Source of the DNA: Misgurnus anguillicaudatus | Taxonomy: Eukaryota > Chordata > Actinopteri > Cypriniformes > Cobitidae | Length of the DNA stretch: 64,000 nt | Direction: 5' to 3' | Assembly: GCF_027580225.2 (NCBI RefSeq) | Contig: NC_073358.2 | Coordinates: forward strand, 26,624,501 to 26,688,500 | Shown here: positions 36,164 through 47,705 of the stretch, in pieces | Position numbering within the stretch: the first letter of the stretch is position 1 | How the letters are laid out: each line of letters begins with the position of its first letter | The notes under the pieces: generated by a model | What the model was told of the DNA's origin: nothing | What the model saw: only the letters and a program-made list of their open reading frames with translations | The model's database searches: none | Program-made: the position numbers and the translations under genes

Positions 36164-37205
36164 TGCTGGATAAAGCTGCTCTGATCTATGTTTTGATTTT
36201 CTTGTTAATCAGTAATAATGAAAAGGATCATTACTCTCTCCCAGGATATCTCTTCAAAAATCTTCTCCATATTCTTCACCATCTTTTTCTCCTCTTTAGT
36301 AAACTCATATTATAGAAGGAAAGCATAAGGTCCAGAGGAACATATACTAATAAAGTGTTTTGCTCCAATTTGCTCCATTGAGAGCCCAGAGCTGAACCAC
36401 TGAGGAGTATCTAACACAGACACCTGTGCCCGGTTGCATGAAAGTCCTTAAGCTAAGAAGTCCCTTAAAAATAAGGTTAAGGGTGCCCTTAATAAAAAGT
36501 GGGTTGCAAGAAAAACCCTTAACTGAACCTTAAGGCTGTCAATAAGTATTTACCCTTAAATGCTTAAGTAGGCCTATTACCTTAAGTTCTGCTATGCGTT
36601 GCTACAAAGTCCTTTAGTCCCATTTCCCTTAAAAACTTAAGGGACTATAACAGGTCCCTTAACGTCACACGCGATGGCTGATTTCATGTTTTTTTAAGAA
36701 AATGAAGTACCAACGTGCATTTCTAACGTTCGAAATAATCCCTAGAGAAAAGTGATGCGCATTTATTAGGAGAATAGCGGTTTGATCGTCCGTCAATCTA
36801 AAGTGTTTCCAGTTTGAATTACTTTGGGTTTTATACATGCGGCACTTTACAGTCTGTTATTTGCGATGTTTCATTGTACACAAATCCGCCGTCTGTTGAG
36901 CTGCGTGCGTTGATTTGTTTACGCTGTGAGATTTTGTAACTATAACCGCTTCTCCGCTGACGTGTTTTGGCAGAAAATACCGTAAAATACTTAGTATAAA
37001 CACTTAGGTAAGGGTGACAGTTAAGACCTTTGTTGCAATGCTCTTAAATAAATCCCTTACCTCAGGGATATTTTCTCCCTCAGGGAAACCCTCACTTAAG
37101 GAGTTTCATGCAACCGGGCACTTTCCTCAGATCCAGAGATGCCCATCAGGACAATCAAAAGTACTGATGCAATTGTTTCTTCTGGAAGAAGGGATAAAAA
37201 AGGGT
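36164..37205 (-). pseudogene. GIMAP GTPase exon relic disrupted by a TIR element
   Basis: 36164-36425 corresponds to 25112-25383 of gene A, and 37121-37205 to about 25490-25575, both on the minus strand. Between them sits a 695-bp TIR element. About 110 bp of exon (including the start of the G1-G3 segment) are missing. The part downstream of GAAAGCTGCTC is also lost. The acceptor region and the following intron to about 37300 are recognisable. It cannot encode a GTPase. Confidence 0.85.
36426..37120. mobile_element. Non-autonomous TIR element (TGCCCGGTTGCATGAAA)
   Basis: A 695-bp element with perfect 17-bp inverted ends TGCCCGGTTGCATGAAA (36426-36442; 37104-37120). Subterminal CCTTAAG motifs occur on both sides. 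No ORF is of note. It lies inside the decayed GIMAP exon at a deletion point. The superfamily was not determined; a clear target duplication is not visible because host sequence was lost. Confidence 0.82.
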
Positions 37206-37329
37206 ATCAAGTCGCTTACACATTATACACCTCATTAGGAAGTTAAGTCACATATACCACAATGTGCACGAATACTGTCAGTACCAACCAGGGGCCGGGT
37301 GCTAATAGAGGAAGAAGCTATTTCATTAG

Positions 37330-37790
37330 CTTATGAGGTGCATGGTAAGCCTTTCCCTTTGCTATTTAGGGCATATTCAACTAGAAGTATGGCTTCATCT
37401 CAGGCCTTCTTGTCTGGTTATCTATGCAAGATTTTGTGATGCGGCAGGGTGGTCTTCCCACCACATGTTTATGAGGTTTTACAGTTTAGACCTCCCATTT
37501 TTACCTGGTTCCCAGGTTCTTATGTCCTAAAATGGTGTGTAGTTCACTTTCACCATGTGCCGATAGCACGTGCTTCATGTTTTGAAGCTAGCTATGTTTA
37601 CACTTCCCTTTTACTTCCTGTTCTGCCATCAATCGTGACGTCATCACTCCGCGCCTTTATAAGGGCTTCGTTTTCACCTTATTCCGCCCCCAGTGACGGT
37701 TCCAAGGGTGGCCCGTGCCTCTGTAGACATGTCCTGTGGCCACCCCGTGCTGACCAAATAAAAAAGTAAAGTATACATTCATTTTGATTT
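37330..37790 (+). pseudogene. DIRS-type tyrosine recombinase fragment
   Basis: Plus-strand frames encode the C-terminal end of a YR-retrotransposon recombinase. One frame gives the STRSMASSQAFLSGYLCK-like part and the other DAAGWSSHHMFMRFYSLDLP, which holds the final catalytic region (H...RFY). A frameshift separates them. The 3' part ends near an AATAAA at about 37758. DIRS elements insert by tyrosine recombinase rather than integrase. Only this remnant is present. Confidence 0.65.
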
Positions 37791-37799
37791 TACACGCGA

Positions 37800-38440
37800 G
37801 CGCCAAAAGCGGAACTAATGCGACGCACCGTTCTACACGGGCAAATTAGAGCGGCGCACCCAATCACTGTAGCCGGCTGCGGGTGTTGCTCGGCAAGTGT
37901 CTGAATTCGTTCCCAATCTCCCGATGTTGAGAATGTGTATGCAGGTTTGGGCACTGGTAAGGACCCTAGCTCACTTCACATTGGGGCACTGTTCACTTGT
38001 TCTCTTGTGACATGGCTGCTTAAGCGCGTTTTGATCATTCACAGCTGTTACTCATCAACAACCGGCAAAACCAACATCTCGCTAACTTTTTAAAGTTTAC
38101 ACATTGTAAAAAGCGCTGTAATTATGCTCTAACATATACGTGCATAAAATTGGAGGAATATAATTAAATGTTACATATAAAAATGTTTACAATTTAAAAT
38201 AAATATTATTTTAAATACTGATTAAATTGTGGTCCCTAACTGTCTAGCAATGTGTATTTATATGTAAACTAAAACAAATGTTTGTCTTTATAAATGTTTG
38301 CATTTCATAAAGTTTATTGAGTAGGCTCGCATGGTTTTCGGTTGGGGGGCTTTAGTAAAAAAGCCCAGCTCCCCTTTTGCACCTGCACTCACTCTTGTAT
38401 TAAATAAATATTTATATAATTGTAAAGTAAAATAAAGTTT
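37800..38440. other. Gene-free stretch
   Basis: No exon, TIR pair or known repeat was recognised. It is AT-rich after about 38090. Confidence 0.35.
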
Positions 38441-38443
38441 ACG

Positions 38444-38680
38444 GGCAGTTTCCCGGAAAGGGATTAGACTAGTCCTAGACTAAAATAAATGTAAGAGTTG
38501 TCCAAACTGAAAACAACTTGCAATGCCATATCTTAAAATACACAAGTGCCCTTTGTTTTGCTTCAAAATGCACACAAGTAATGTATTTAGTAAGGCATGT
38601 TTGTTAAAACTAGTTATATTTCCTAATTAAACTACGGCCTAGTCCTGTCTTAAACTAATTCCTGTAACCACCCCTATAAT
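38444..38680. mobile_element. Short cyprinid-type MITE
   Basis: A compact non-coding unit beginning GGGCAGTTTCCCGGAAAGGG with inner inverted motifs (GGACTAGTC-type near the left, GGCCTAGTCC near the right). It is a repeat I recognise as abundant in cyprinid genomes. The right end is degenerate. Confidence 0.6.
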
Positions 38681-38984
38681 CTTTAAATTTTCTTGCCATT
38701 TTTTTATGTGCCCCTCTGGTAAAACACTGGCCCCTCCTTGGCCCCCCTAGTGAAATTTGTCTAGAACCGCCACTGTCTGCCCCGCCCATTTTTAAGTATT
38801 TGCTCTTCGGCATTTTGTCATCCGACTTCCGTTAGCACGACACGGTGCATACGGTAGCTATTTTAGGTTAGAAGATTGTTTGTAGATCACTATAACTTTA
38901 GCAAAATGACAAATAACGCTAATGGTGTAAATGTTTTAAGTTGGGAGCATGGAGAAAACTTCATACAATGCTCCGATAGTAAAA

Positions 38985-39130
38985 TTCAATTCAATTTTAT
39001 TAATATAGCGATTTTCACAATTGTTAATTGTTTCAAAGCAGCTTTACATTAATAGATGTAGAAAAAGCATAGAAAAGCGAGTGTAGTAATAATGTAATGT
39101 AATGTATACAGTAAAGTAGTAAGTTAAGCT
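38985..39130. mobile_element. Interspersed repeat fragment (LINE/SINE tail type)
   Basis: AATTCAATTTTATTAATATA followed by GCGATTTTCACAATTGTTAA and GCAGCTTTACA is a common fish repeat end. No coding part accompanies it. Confidence 0.5.
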
Positions 39131-40460
39131 AAAGGTGGCGTACTCTCCAGGGGATGATAAAACCTCATAGTCTCATATTGTCCCATCAATCGTCACGTGG
39201 ATAGAGGATATGAAGTGGCTGTGGCCGCAGCAGGTAATAGGTCATATTTAACTACCTCGTCCTGTAAGAAGAAGTTGATGGAGAAGCATTAAAAATTATT
39301 AAAGTATGCCTACCAGTATTTACCAATGTGTCTTTTTTAAAGTAAACCCCATGTGCACCCCAGCCAGTCCAATAACTCACCAATTCATTTTGTACTGTAA
39401 CAAGATAGAATTCATTTGCAAACTTGCCAAGACTTATTCCTTCAAATCAGGAAACTTAAATTATTAAATTAATAGCTGGCCTATTTCTATAGTATTTATG
39501 CATTTCAAACACCTTTCAGTGCATTTAAGAAATACATTTACAATCAAGATTCAATTATTTAAATTGTTTGTTTTTGTTGCCAAACCTTTGGCATTCAGAT
39601 GTTGCAATTTCATGACTTTTTTAAGGTGATTATTAATATGAAACACAGTTGTAAGGAATTTTTTGGAACTTGTTTATTTGTATTTGTTTATTTATTTTGC
39701 TCAGATCATTTTATAAGTGCTTTTTGATGATTTTTTAACTGCAAGAGAGGCCTTGACAGAAAAAGTTTAACAGCATTCCTGTTTTTGCAAAACAGCAAGT
39801 GCATAACAGGTGCAAAGTTAAACTGTCAATTAACTGCATTAAACTGTCAATGGTTATCTTAAGAAATGCGTGGGTTTACAAAAGAGAAAGTGAAATGTTC
39901 TGCATAGAGAGTTGAGCTCTACCTAAATACTGATAAAACCTAGAAGGCCTTTGAACTTTGGGACAGAAATTTGCTGTGATCATTGCTTCTAATATCTTGT
40001 AAAATTGTCGACCTTTATGGTCTTGACACTTAAATAAAATATTGAAATACAGGAATGTTGTCATTCAATTTTTTTCCACAACACAGTACAATGGATCAAT
40101 AACAGATTCTTGTGTGAACAGTCAGATCCTGCTCAGGCAACAAGGACCCACAGATGGTCAACAGGAAAGGGATCTAAACAGGTAGTGGTGGGGTGGTTGA
40201 AGGAAAACACAAACAACAGTAACAGCTATTAGGAGATATAGAAAGTGCACACTGCTTATGACTGGATAAGAGAATGAATGGATGAAAGCTGCAACCGCTT
40301 ACCACTTCCATTTTCTTCAAATTCTCAAAAAAAAATGTTTTAGACTAGATAGTTGTTGTAGTCAGAGTTTCGCAAACTAAACATTCTTCAACTAAATGGT
40401 CAAACCGGCACAATTGTATTTTTTAGATATACCTAGTAAAATAGAAACTTATGGAATTTT
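39131..40460. other. Gene-free AT-rich stretch
   Basis: No convincing exon, RNA gene or mobile element was seen on either strand. Confidence 0.4.
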
Positions 40461-40466
40461 TTTTTA

Positions 40467-40708
40467 AAGAGCACCTATTACATTGCAAAAAACAAAATTG
40501 TTTTTTGTGTATTTGATGTAATACAAGGTGGTTGTGTGGTTTATGGATAAAAAACACATTATTTTCCACATACTGTACACCGTATTGTTGCTTCTTTATG
40601 CCTTGCCTCACTGAAATGCATTGATTTTGTACAAAGCTCATAGTTCTGAAAAATGCAGTGTCCTCCGATTGGCCAGCTAACCAGTACGTTGTGATTGGCC
40701 TGAATACC
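40467..40708. mobile_element. Left part of the AAAGAGCACC TTAA-type MITE
   Basis: Starts AAAGAGCACCTATT and matches 58056-58270 of the full element (CACATTATTTTCCACATAC, GTTGTGATTGGCCTGAATAC). It is cut at about 40708, just before another TIR element. Confidence 0.75.
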
Positions 40709-40720
40709 TATTTACAAATG

Positions 40721-41470
40721 AGGCTACATTTACATGTGGGTGGCTATTTTCATAAACAGACATTTCAACCTCTCCGGTTTCAAAAATAACATTGTGCACA
40801 CATGTCAGTTTTCAGAAAAGTGTTAATTACAAGTACCCATGCATATATGCCATCAAGAGAAGCTCAAGCCCACCTAAGCCAATCACCGGCGGCGCTGGTG
40901 GTGACGCAGACTGGTTCTTCGGGTTGGAGGGAGGAGTTGTTGCAGTAGGTGTTTGATGACGTCAAAGTACCGCGGGACGGATTCGAAATTAGACCTCTAC
41001 GTGTGATTTCTCAACTCGCTCTCGAGTAAGTTGACATCATCCACCTGTCGGTTCTTGCTGTGGCGCATGAAGTCGAACACGTGTAAAATTGCTGACCTCG
41101 AGCACTTGTCTCTGCTCCTCGAAATAATGGAGCAGCTGTATTTGAAAATACAAACACACTAAATGAGTTTGCATGAACATAAATGTGATCATGGAAGCGT
41201 TCAGAGTAGCAGTCACATGTAACATAGGTCGCACTTTTGATGTAGGTGCGAGCTCTGGCGCATACTGTGACGTTGGCTGCCTAAACACCAGTTTGTCTCA
41301 GTTTACATGCAAGCGTGCAAACGAAGGTTTTCAAAATATCCACTTTGGCCGGAGTTTTTAAAAAAAATCGTCTTTAGAGGCGAAATCTACGTTTACGTGT
41401 AAACGAAGGGCGTAAACGAAGGTAAATGTCTCCGTTTTTCAAAATAGCCATGTACGTGTAAACATAGCCT
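40721..41470. mobile_element. TIR element (AGGCTAYRTTTACAYG ends)
   Basis: The left end AGGCTACATTTACATG and the inverted right end AGGCTATGTTTACACG, each continuing into GGCTATTTT, define a 750-bp unit. Internal CGTTTACGTGTAAACG palindromes are present. No transposase. The target duplication is not evident. Confidence 0.65.
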
Positions 41471-41691
41471 GAGACTGTCCTCCAAAAATAATGACCTCAT
41501 GGGTTGATTGTGCAAGCACCTTATTACGACGTAAAGTGATGTATTAATGGATTAGTGTCCTCTAGTGGCAGTAGCTTAGGCTACACTCTCAAATAAAGGT
41601 ACAAAAGTTGTCATTGGGACAGTACCCAAAGAGTGCATATTTGTACTTCAAAGGTACATATTGTCACGACTTTGGCCTGATTGGCCGTTAC

Positions 41692-41693
<2 letters not shown>

Positions 41694-41754
<61 letters not shown>
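41694..41754. repeat. (TG)n microsatellite
   Basis: A TG dinucleotide run of about 30 units. Nearby (41581-41650) is a fragment of a common MITE (AAAGGTACAAAAGTTGTCA). The derived Cys/Val or His/Thr ORFs are spurious. Confidence 0.96.
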
Positions 41755-41757
<3 letters not shown>

Positions 41758-42094
41758 TTTTGACAGATCTCCTCATGAGTCGTAGGTATCTGTCATTGTG
41801 TTCTCTCCTCCCTCTTGTCATTCCATTAATTGGTTGCAGCACGTCTTCTTGCGCACCTGCTTTCTATCACCTCATTAGTTCACTATTTAGCTCCCCTCCG
41901 TCTCTTTTTCTCTGCGGGACTGTTTGAGTTTGTTCTTATGCTGCGTTCCAGGCAACCTTCCGGTGGCGCTGCTCGGCTGCGACACGGACCCTAGCTGCAC
42001 GTGTGTTCTGTCTGTCTGTTTGTTAGCTGTTGGTGCTTTTACTGATTTATTTAATTTATCTTACTATTTTATGGCAGCGTACTAGCGAGTATTT

Positions 42095-43238
42095 ATGGCG
42101 ACTTTTGCACAATTGATTGTCTGGATAATTATTATTTGGGAACTTTTATCACCATGGACTTTACGTACTTCTGTGTGCGGAGAGACTCAAACTCTTATAT
42201 CATATACAAGAGAGGCCCTGCTTTTGCTCTCACCTCGATCTATGGATTTCCCCTCGATGGTGGATCTGCCGGAGGACCTGAAACGGAACTCAGATCAACA
42301 CCGAAGACCTCGGAAAAGAGGCAGACGAGGGGGAGTCTTACAGCGTCTTAGACGGAGGTCCAACAGGCCGCCTCTCCCTTCCATCATCCTGGGAAATGCA
42401 AGATCACTAAGATCTAAGATGGACGAACTACATTTAAACGCCAGATCATGTTTTGAATACCGGGACTCGTCTGTAATGGTGTTTACGGAGACCTGGCTTA
42501 ATAAGGATATCCCTAGTTCGCTGATGGAGGTAGACGGGTTCTCTCTAATTCGAGCGGACAGAGGGGAGTCCTCGGGAAAGAACAGAGGAGGAGGCGTCTG
42601 CGTGTACGTGAGTAACAGGTGGTGCACACATTACAGTGAGAGAAACCGGCTGTACACCTGATGCGGAATACCTCTGCCTAAGTTTGAGACCTTTTTATCT
42701 TCCGAGAGAGTTTGGGAATGTTATTCTGTGTGTAGTGTATATCCCTCCCAATGGAAATGCATCCAAAGCTGCCTTAAGCATATCAGACTGTATTCAAAAA
42801 CAGCTACAGCGAACACCGGGAGCCCCGGCTTTTATTTTGGGTGATTTTAATAATTGCAAACTTGAGCCGTTTTTACCAGGTTTTGTTCAGTATGTTAAAT
42901 CTGCGACCAGGAACAGTAACATCCTGGATAAATGTTATGGCAACATCAAAGACGCATACAAAGCTAAAATAAAACCCCCTTTATCCACGTCTGACCATAA
43001 TATAGTCCATTTAATCCCGACATATAAAACTGCTTTAAAAAGGAACAAGCCTTTGGTCAAGACTGTAACTATATGGGATGAAGGAAATGTTGAAGCATTA
43101 AAGGGGTGTTTTTCAGGCACTGACTGGTCGGTATTTCAGAACTCCGATCTGAACTCAGCTACGGAGGCAACCTCTGATTATATTCGCTTCTGCGTGGATT
43201 CTATTCTACCAAAAAAAACAAATAATGCTGTTCCCTAA
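42095..43238 (+). pseudogene. LINE apurinic-type endonuclease region
   Basis: A basic N-terminal segment (RRPRKRGRRGG, RLRRRSNR) is followed by the endonuclease start SIILGNARSLRSKMDEL and FTETWLNKDIP. It continues after a frameshift at about 42650 with VVYIPPNGNASK, ILGDFNN and the catalytic STSDHNIVHLIP. The GDFN and SDH motifs are those of AP-endonuclease-like LINE nucleases, which nick the target to prime reverse transcription. Confidence 0.82.
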
Positions 43239-43300
43239 TAATAAGCCCCACATAACAAAGGAAGTGAAAGCTTGCATCAACAAGAAAAAAAGCTGCTTTC

Positions 43301-44995
43301 ATGAAAAAGGACCGAGTGGAGTTAAAAGTTGTTCAAAAGGAACTGAACATACTATTACGGGACGCTAGAAAACGAAAAAGGGATTATATTGAACAAAACT
43401 TTTCATCCTCAAATACTAAAAAACTGTGGAACTCTCTGAGATCCATTTCTAATATGGACTCTAAGAAACAGCATCTTATTACAACTGATGATTTTATGAA
43501 AGCAAATGAGTTAAATGATTTTTTTCTACGGTTCGATAATGCAGATCCTATCAAAGAATGTGAAGAGGTTTTGAAATCTGTTGAATGTACAGCAGAAGCT
43601 AGATTACTTGTGGACCCTCAAGAGATCACTTCACTATTTCGTAAAATTTCTGCAAAGAAATCGTCTGGTCCAGATGGGATCTCAGCTTATCTTCTACGTG
43701 AATGTGCAGAAGAGTTAACCCCTGCTTGGTGTCCAATCTTCCAGCAATCTCTAGACCATCATACGGTCCCCTCGTTATGGAAAAAGACTATCATCACACC
43801 TGTCCCTAAAAAATCTGGCGCTGTTGACAATAATGACTTTAGACCAATTGCTATAACTTCTGTTATTATGAAATGTCTGGAGAAATATGTGGTGTCTAGA
43901 CTGAAATGTAATGTTAATTCATTGCTGGATCCATTACAGTTTGCTTATAAGGAGGGGAGAGGGACTGTGGATGCTGTTAACACTGTTACACATTTGACTC
44001 TTCAACATTTAGAAACCTCCAATGCATATGCACGTCTACTTTTTGTTGATTTTAGCTCAGCTTTTAATACGCTTCAGCCACAGTTACTCTTAGCCAAGCT
44101 CTTAAACTGTAATGTTAACCATTTTATTGTCAAGTGGCTTTTTTCCTTTTTAACAAATCGTACTCAATGTGTAAAAGTGAACAATTCACTTTCTGACGTT
44201 AAATCTACTAGTATTGGGGTCCCTCAAGGTTGTGTCTGCTCTCCCATTTTATTTACTTTATTTACCAATGATTGCTTCAGTAAAAGCGAGAATAATTACA
44301 TCATTAAATATTCGGATGACACTGTAATTTTAAGTCTGTTGGGTTAAAAACAGGACTTATTAGGTTATAAGTCTGAAATAGAAAACTTTGTGCAGTGGTG
44401 TAATGCAAATCATCTTCTCATAAATGCCTCAAAAACAAAAGAGATTATTGTGGACCCTAAGAGAATAGGTGATTACAGTCCAGTAATCATTTATCATAAT
44501 AACATCGAACAGGTGGATACCTATAAGTATCTAGGCGTGGTTGTTGATTCTGCATTTACTTGGAAAGCCCACATTACTTATCTCTGCTCTAAGTTCCAGC
44601 AACGTCTGTATTTTCTGAGAAGACTGAGGTTGTTTGGTGTTAATCAGAGAATTATGCAATTATTTTATCAAGCAGTCTTGGGTAGTCTTTTAAATTATGG
44701 GATGCAAGCGTGGTATGGTAATCTCTCAGTCCAATTGAAGTCACAGCTTGCTCGTCTTGTTAAAACTGCAATGAAAATCATTGGTGTTAGAGAGTTTACA
44801 TCACTTCAAATGATTTATGAATCATTAGTTCTCAAGAATGCACTGTCTATAGTGAATGATCCTAATCATGCTTTATTCCCAATGTACCAACTTCTGCCAT
44901 CGGGGAAACGTTATAGAGTCCCACTTTGTAAGAGCAACCGTTTTAAAAAGTCATTTTTACCGGAATCTATAAATATTTTAAATGATAAAATGTAG
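43301..44995 (+). pseudogene. LINE reverse transcriptase and C-terminal region
   Basis: One frame apart from an in-frame TAA after SLLG (44345-44347). RT motifs in order: KKSSGPDGISAYLLRECAEE, FRPIAITSVIMKCLEK, LFVDFSSAFNTLQPQLL, IGVPQGCVCSPILFTLFTND and KYSDDTVILS. The catalytic box is YSDD instead of the usual YADD. The thumb/C-terminal part includes NHLLINASKTKEIIVDPKR and TYKYLGVVVDSAFTW, typical of the fish CR1/L2 group. No RNase H domain is visible. Confidence 0.85.
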
Positions 44996-45497
44996 TTATT
45001 GTTTTCTATCTTTATTATTTATTTTTTGTATTATATTATTCCTATATTGTGATTATTGTCTATTGTGTGCTGTGTGTATGTTTGTGTACTACTGCAGTTG
45101 TGAGTCCAAGACAAATTTCCTGTAAAGGACAATAAAGTAAACTCTAAACTCTAAACCTGTAACCGGTGAATCAGGACTTCAAAAGCACGACTCACGACTC
45201 TAAACTGGGAGTACATCGATCTAGAACGAGTTCACGGGTGGGAAGTCACGAGTTTGACTACCGTTCCAGTGCACTTTCACGTAGAAGGTTGTGAAAACAC
45301 GAGTTACAGGCTGCCTGGAACGCATAGAGTCGTGAGTCGTGGTTTTGAAGTCGTAAGTCACGGGTTTAAAAACCTGCCTGGAACGCAGCATTAGTCCTCG
45401 CCTCTTGTCTAGTCTTGGTTTCTTCCTCAGTTTTTGGTTTCCTGCGGTTTGCCGTCAATGGTTTAGTCTCCAATACTTTACGTGTGCTTCTTTCATT

Positions 45498-47705
45498 AGG
45501 GGTCAAGCCCAGAATGGGCGAGACCCCTATTGGGATTGTTAGTTTTCTTATTATTAGGGGTCAAGCCACGAAGTGGCGTAGACACCTATTGTTTCTGTTA
45601 GTTTTCTTATTATTATTATTCAGTTTCTTGTTCTTCCGCCATTGAAGTCAATGGCAGCCCATAGAACCGTACGTAGGAAAGTTATGAAATTTGGCACACA
45701 TGTAGAGGACAGTCTCAGAAGTTACTATAGCAACAATGGTGTGTCTGACTCAAACCCTCTAGCGCCACCAACAGTCCAAATATCCACTTATGTTCATGCT
45801 CATAACTTCTGACCCGTGAGTCCTAGAAACTAAATTCTTGTTTCCTCTGAATCCTTTGCTCATGATGATTCAAATGCACACATTGATGTCATTTGTGTCA
45901 TGCACATCTTTCCGCCATTTTGAATTTTTCGTAAAACCTTCTTTTTCGAACTCCTCCTAGACCGTTTGTCCGATTTGCATGTCCTTTGGTATGTAGCATC
46001 TAGAGACACCCAAGACAAAAAGTTATCAAAAGCTTTTTGATAGACCAATGCGTTCTCGTATAAACTGACAACATATATGGCGGCGAGCACGCCAAAACGG
46101 ACGTAAGGCCTTATCTTCGCAAAACTTTATTGTATCGACACGAAACTTGGTATATGTCATAACAGTCTTGACCTGAGGGTGCCTGCAACGTTTCGTCACA
46201 GCGCCACCTAGTGGTCACGAGATTCGAAAAATGCCTATTTTCGCTTATAACTACTTCAAACTTGAGTCTAAAATCATGAAGGTGGTCTTGTTAGCTTCCT
46301 TGAGGCATGCCGAGTCAAACAATACCAAACGGTTTTTCGGTCGGCCATTTTGGGTGTCGGCCATTTTGAATTTTCTCATTAAGTTCAGTATTTCACAAAC
46401 AGAATGGCGTATCGCTACGAAATTTGGCATGGTTCATCAGTGACATGTTCTGAGCGCACCTATAAATCTTTAGGACGGCGCCACCTAGTGGTCAGGATAT
46501 GTCAAAAAAAAATTTTTAATCTTTATATCATTTGATTAAATTGCCACTATGACATAAGACTTCACTCTATTGATTCCTTGGCTAATGCTGAGTCCGACTG
46601 TACCAAATATGTCTGAGTCAAACCTACTTCCTGTCGGCCATTTTGAATTATATTGAACACCTACTTTTTCGAACTCCTCCTAGAGCGCTTGTGTAATTGG
46701 CTTGATTTTTGGTATGCATCATCTAGAGACACTCTAGACAAAAAGTTATCAAAAGATTTTCGTTAGACCTATCCGTTGTCGTATAACGCATCAAAGAATG
46801 CGAGGGCGAGCACGTCAAAATGTGTTTGAGCCTGTATCTTTGCAAAACTTTTGCGTATTAATATGAGACTTGGTATATTTCATAACAGTGATGACCTGAG
46901 GGTGCATGCACCATTTCGTCACACTGCCCCCTACTGGTCACGAGATATAAAAAATGTCTATTTTTGCTTATAACTACTGCAAATTTGAACGTAAAGTTAT
47001 GAGACTGGTCTTGTTAGATTTCGTGAGGCATGGCGAGTCAAACGATACCAAATGGTTTTTGGTCGGCCATTTTGTGTGTCGGCCATTTTGAATTTTACTT
47101 TAAGTTCAAGTATTTCAGAAACGCAATTGCGTATTGTTATGAAACTTGGTATGGTTCATCAGCAACATGTTCTGGGAGGACTTGTAAACTTTCCGGTGCC
47201 CCCTAGTGGTCAAGAGATTTGAAGCTATATCTCTGCATCTCTTTATCGTATATACACCAAATTTGGTGGGTGTCATCACAATCAAGACCTGAGTCACAAT
47301 TTATTTTTTGGTCAGTGCCCCCTAGTGGTCAAGTCATTTAAGGCTATATCTCCGTATCGCTTTATTGTATTTACACCAAATTTGGTGGGTGTCATCACAA
47401 TCAAGACCTGAGTCACAATTTATTTTTTGGTCAGTGCCCCCTAGTGGTCAAGTCATTTAAGGCTATATCTCCGTATCGCTTTATTGTATATACACTAAAT
47501 TTGGTATGTGTCATCACAGTCATGACCTGAGGTACCATCTATTGTTTCGGCACAGCGCCACCTAGTGGTCTCAAGATACGAAAAAATTGCTATTTTTTCA
47601 TAAAACTAATGCAAACTTAGATCTTAAATCATGACAGTCATCACGTATGAATCATTTTTTGCCATGTTTGGCTTGACCCCGGTATCGCTGCTTGCAGCTA
47701 TATTT
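45498..47705 (+). repeat. Array unit 1
   Basis: Starts with two successive 5' hairpins, at 45498 (GCCCA-GAA-TGGGC core) and 45556 (GCCAC-GAA-GTGGC core), and ends at 47705. The segment 47225-47520 contains a ~120-bp internal duplication with CCCCTAGTGGTCAAGTCATT. Confidence 0.8.

Larger units (their letters stand above)
41970..45147 (+). mobile_element. L2/CR1-group LINE, nearly full length, decayed
   Basis: A plus-strand non-LTR retrotransposon of about 3.2 kb with recognisable endonuclease and RT. Its 3' end is TGTAAAGGACAATAAAGTAA then a short CTCTAAA repeat at 45133-45147. It has one -1 frameshift near 42650, a return shift near 43240 and an in-frame TAA at 44345. Few lesions for its size suggest moderate age. 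Confidence 0.82.
41940..45393. mobile_element. Short TIR element carrying a LINE insertion
   Basis: ATGCTGCGTTCCAGGC at 41939-41954 has its inverse complement GCCTGGAACGCAGCAT at about 45378-45393. The right-hand part (45150-45393) also carries repeated CACGACTC/GAGTCGTG motifs. The LINE fills the space between them, so it appears to have inserted into this MITE. Confidence 0.6.

Noticed and set aside
42295..42627. 110-codon minus-strand ORF
   Set aside because: Antisense shadow of the LINE endonuclease region.
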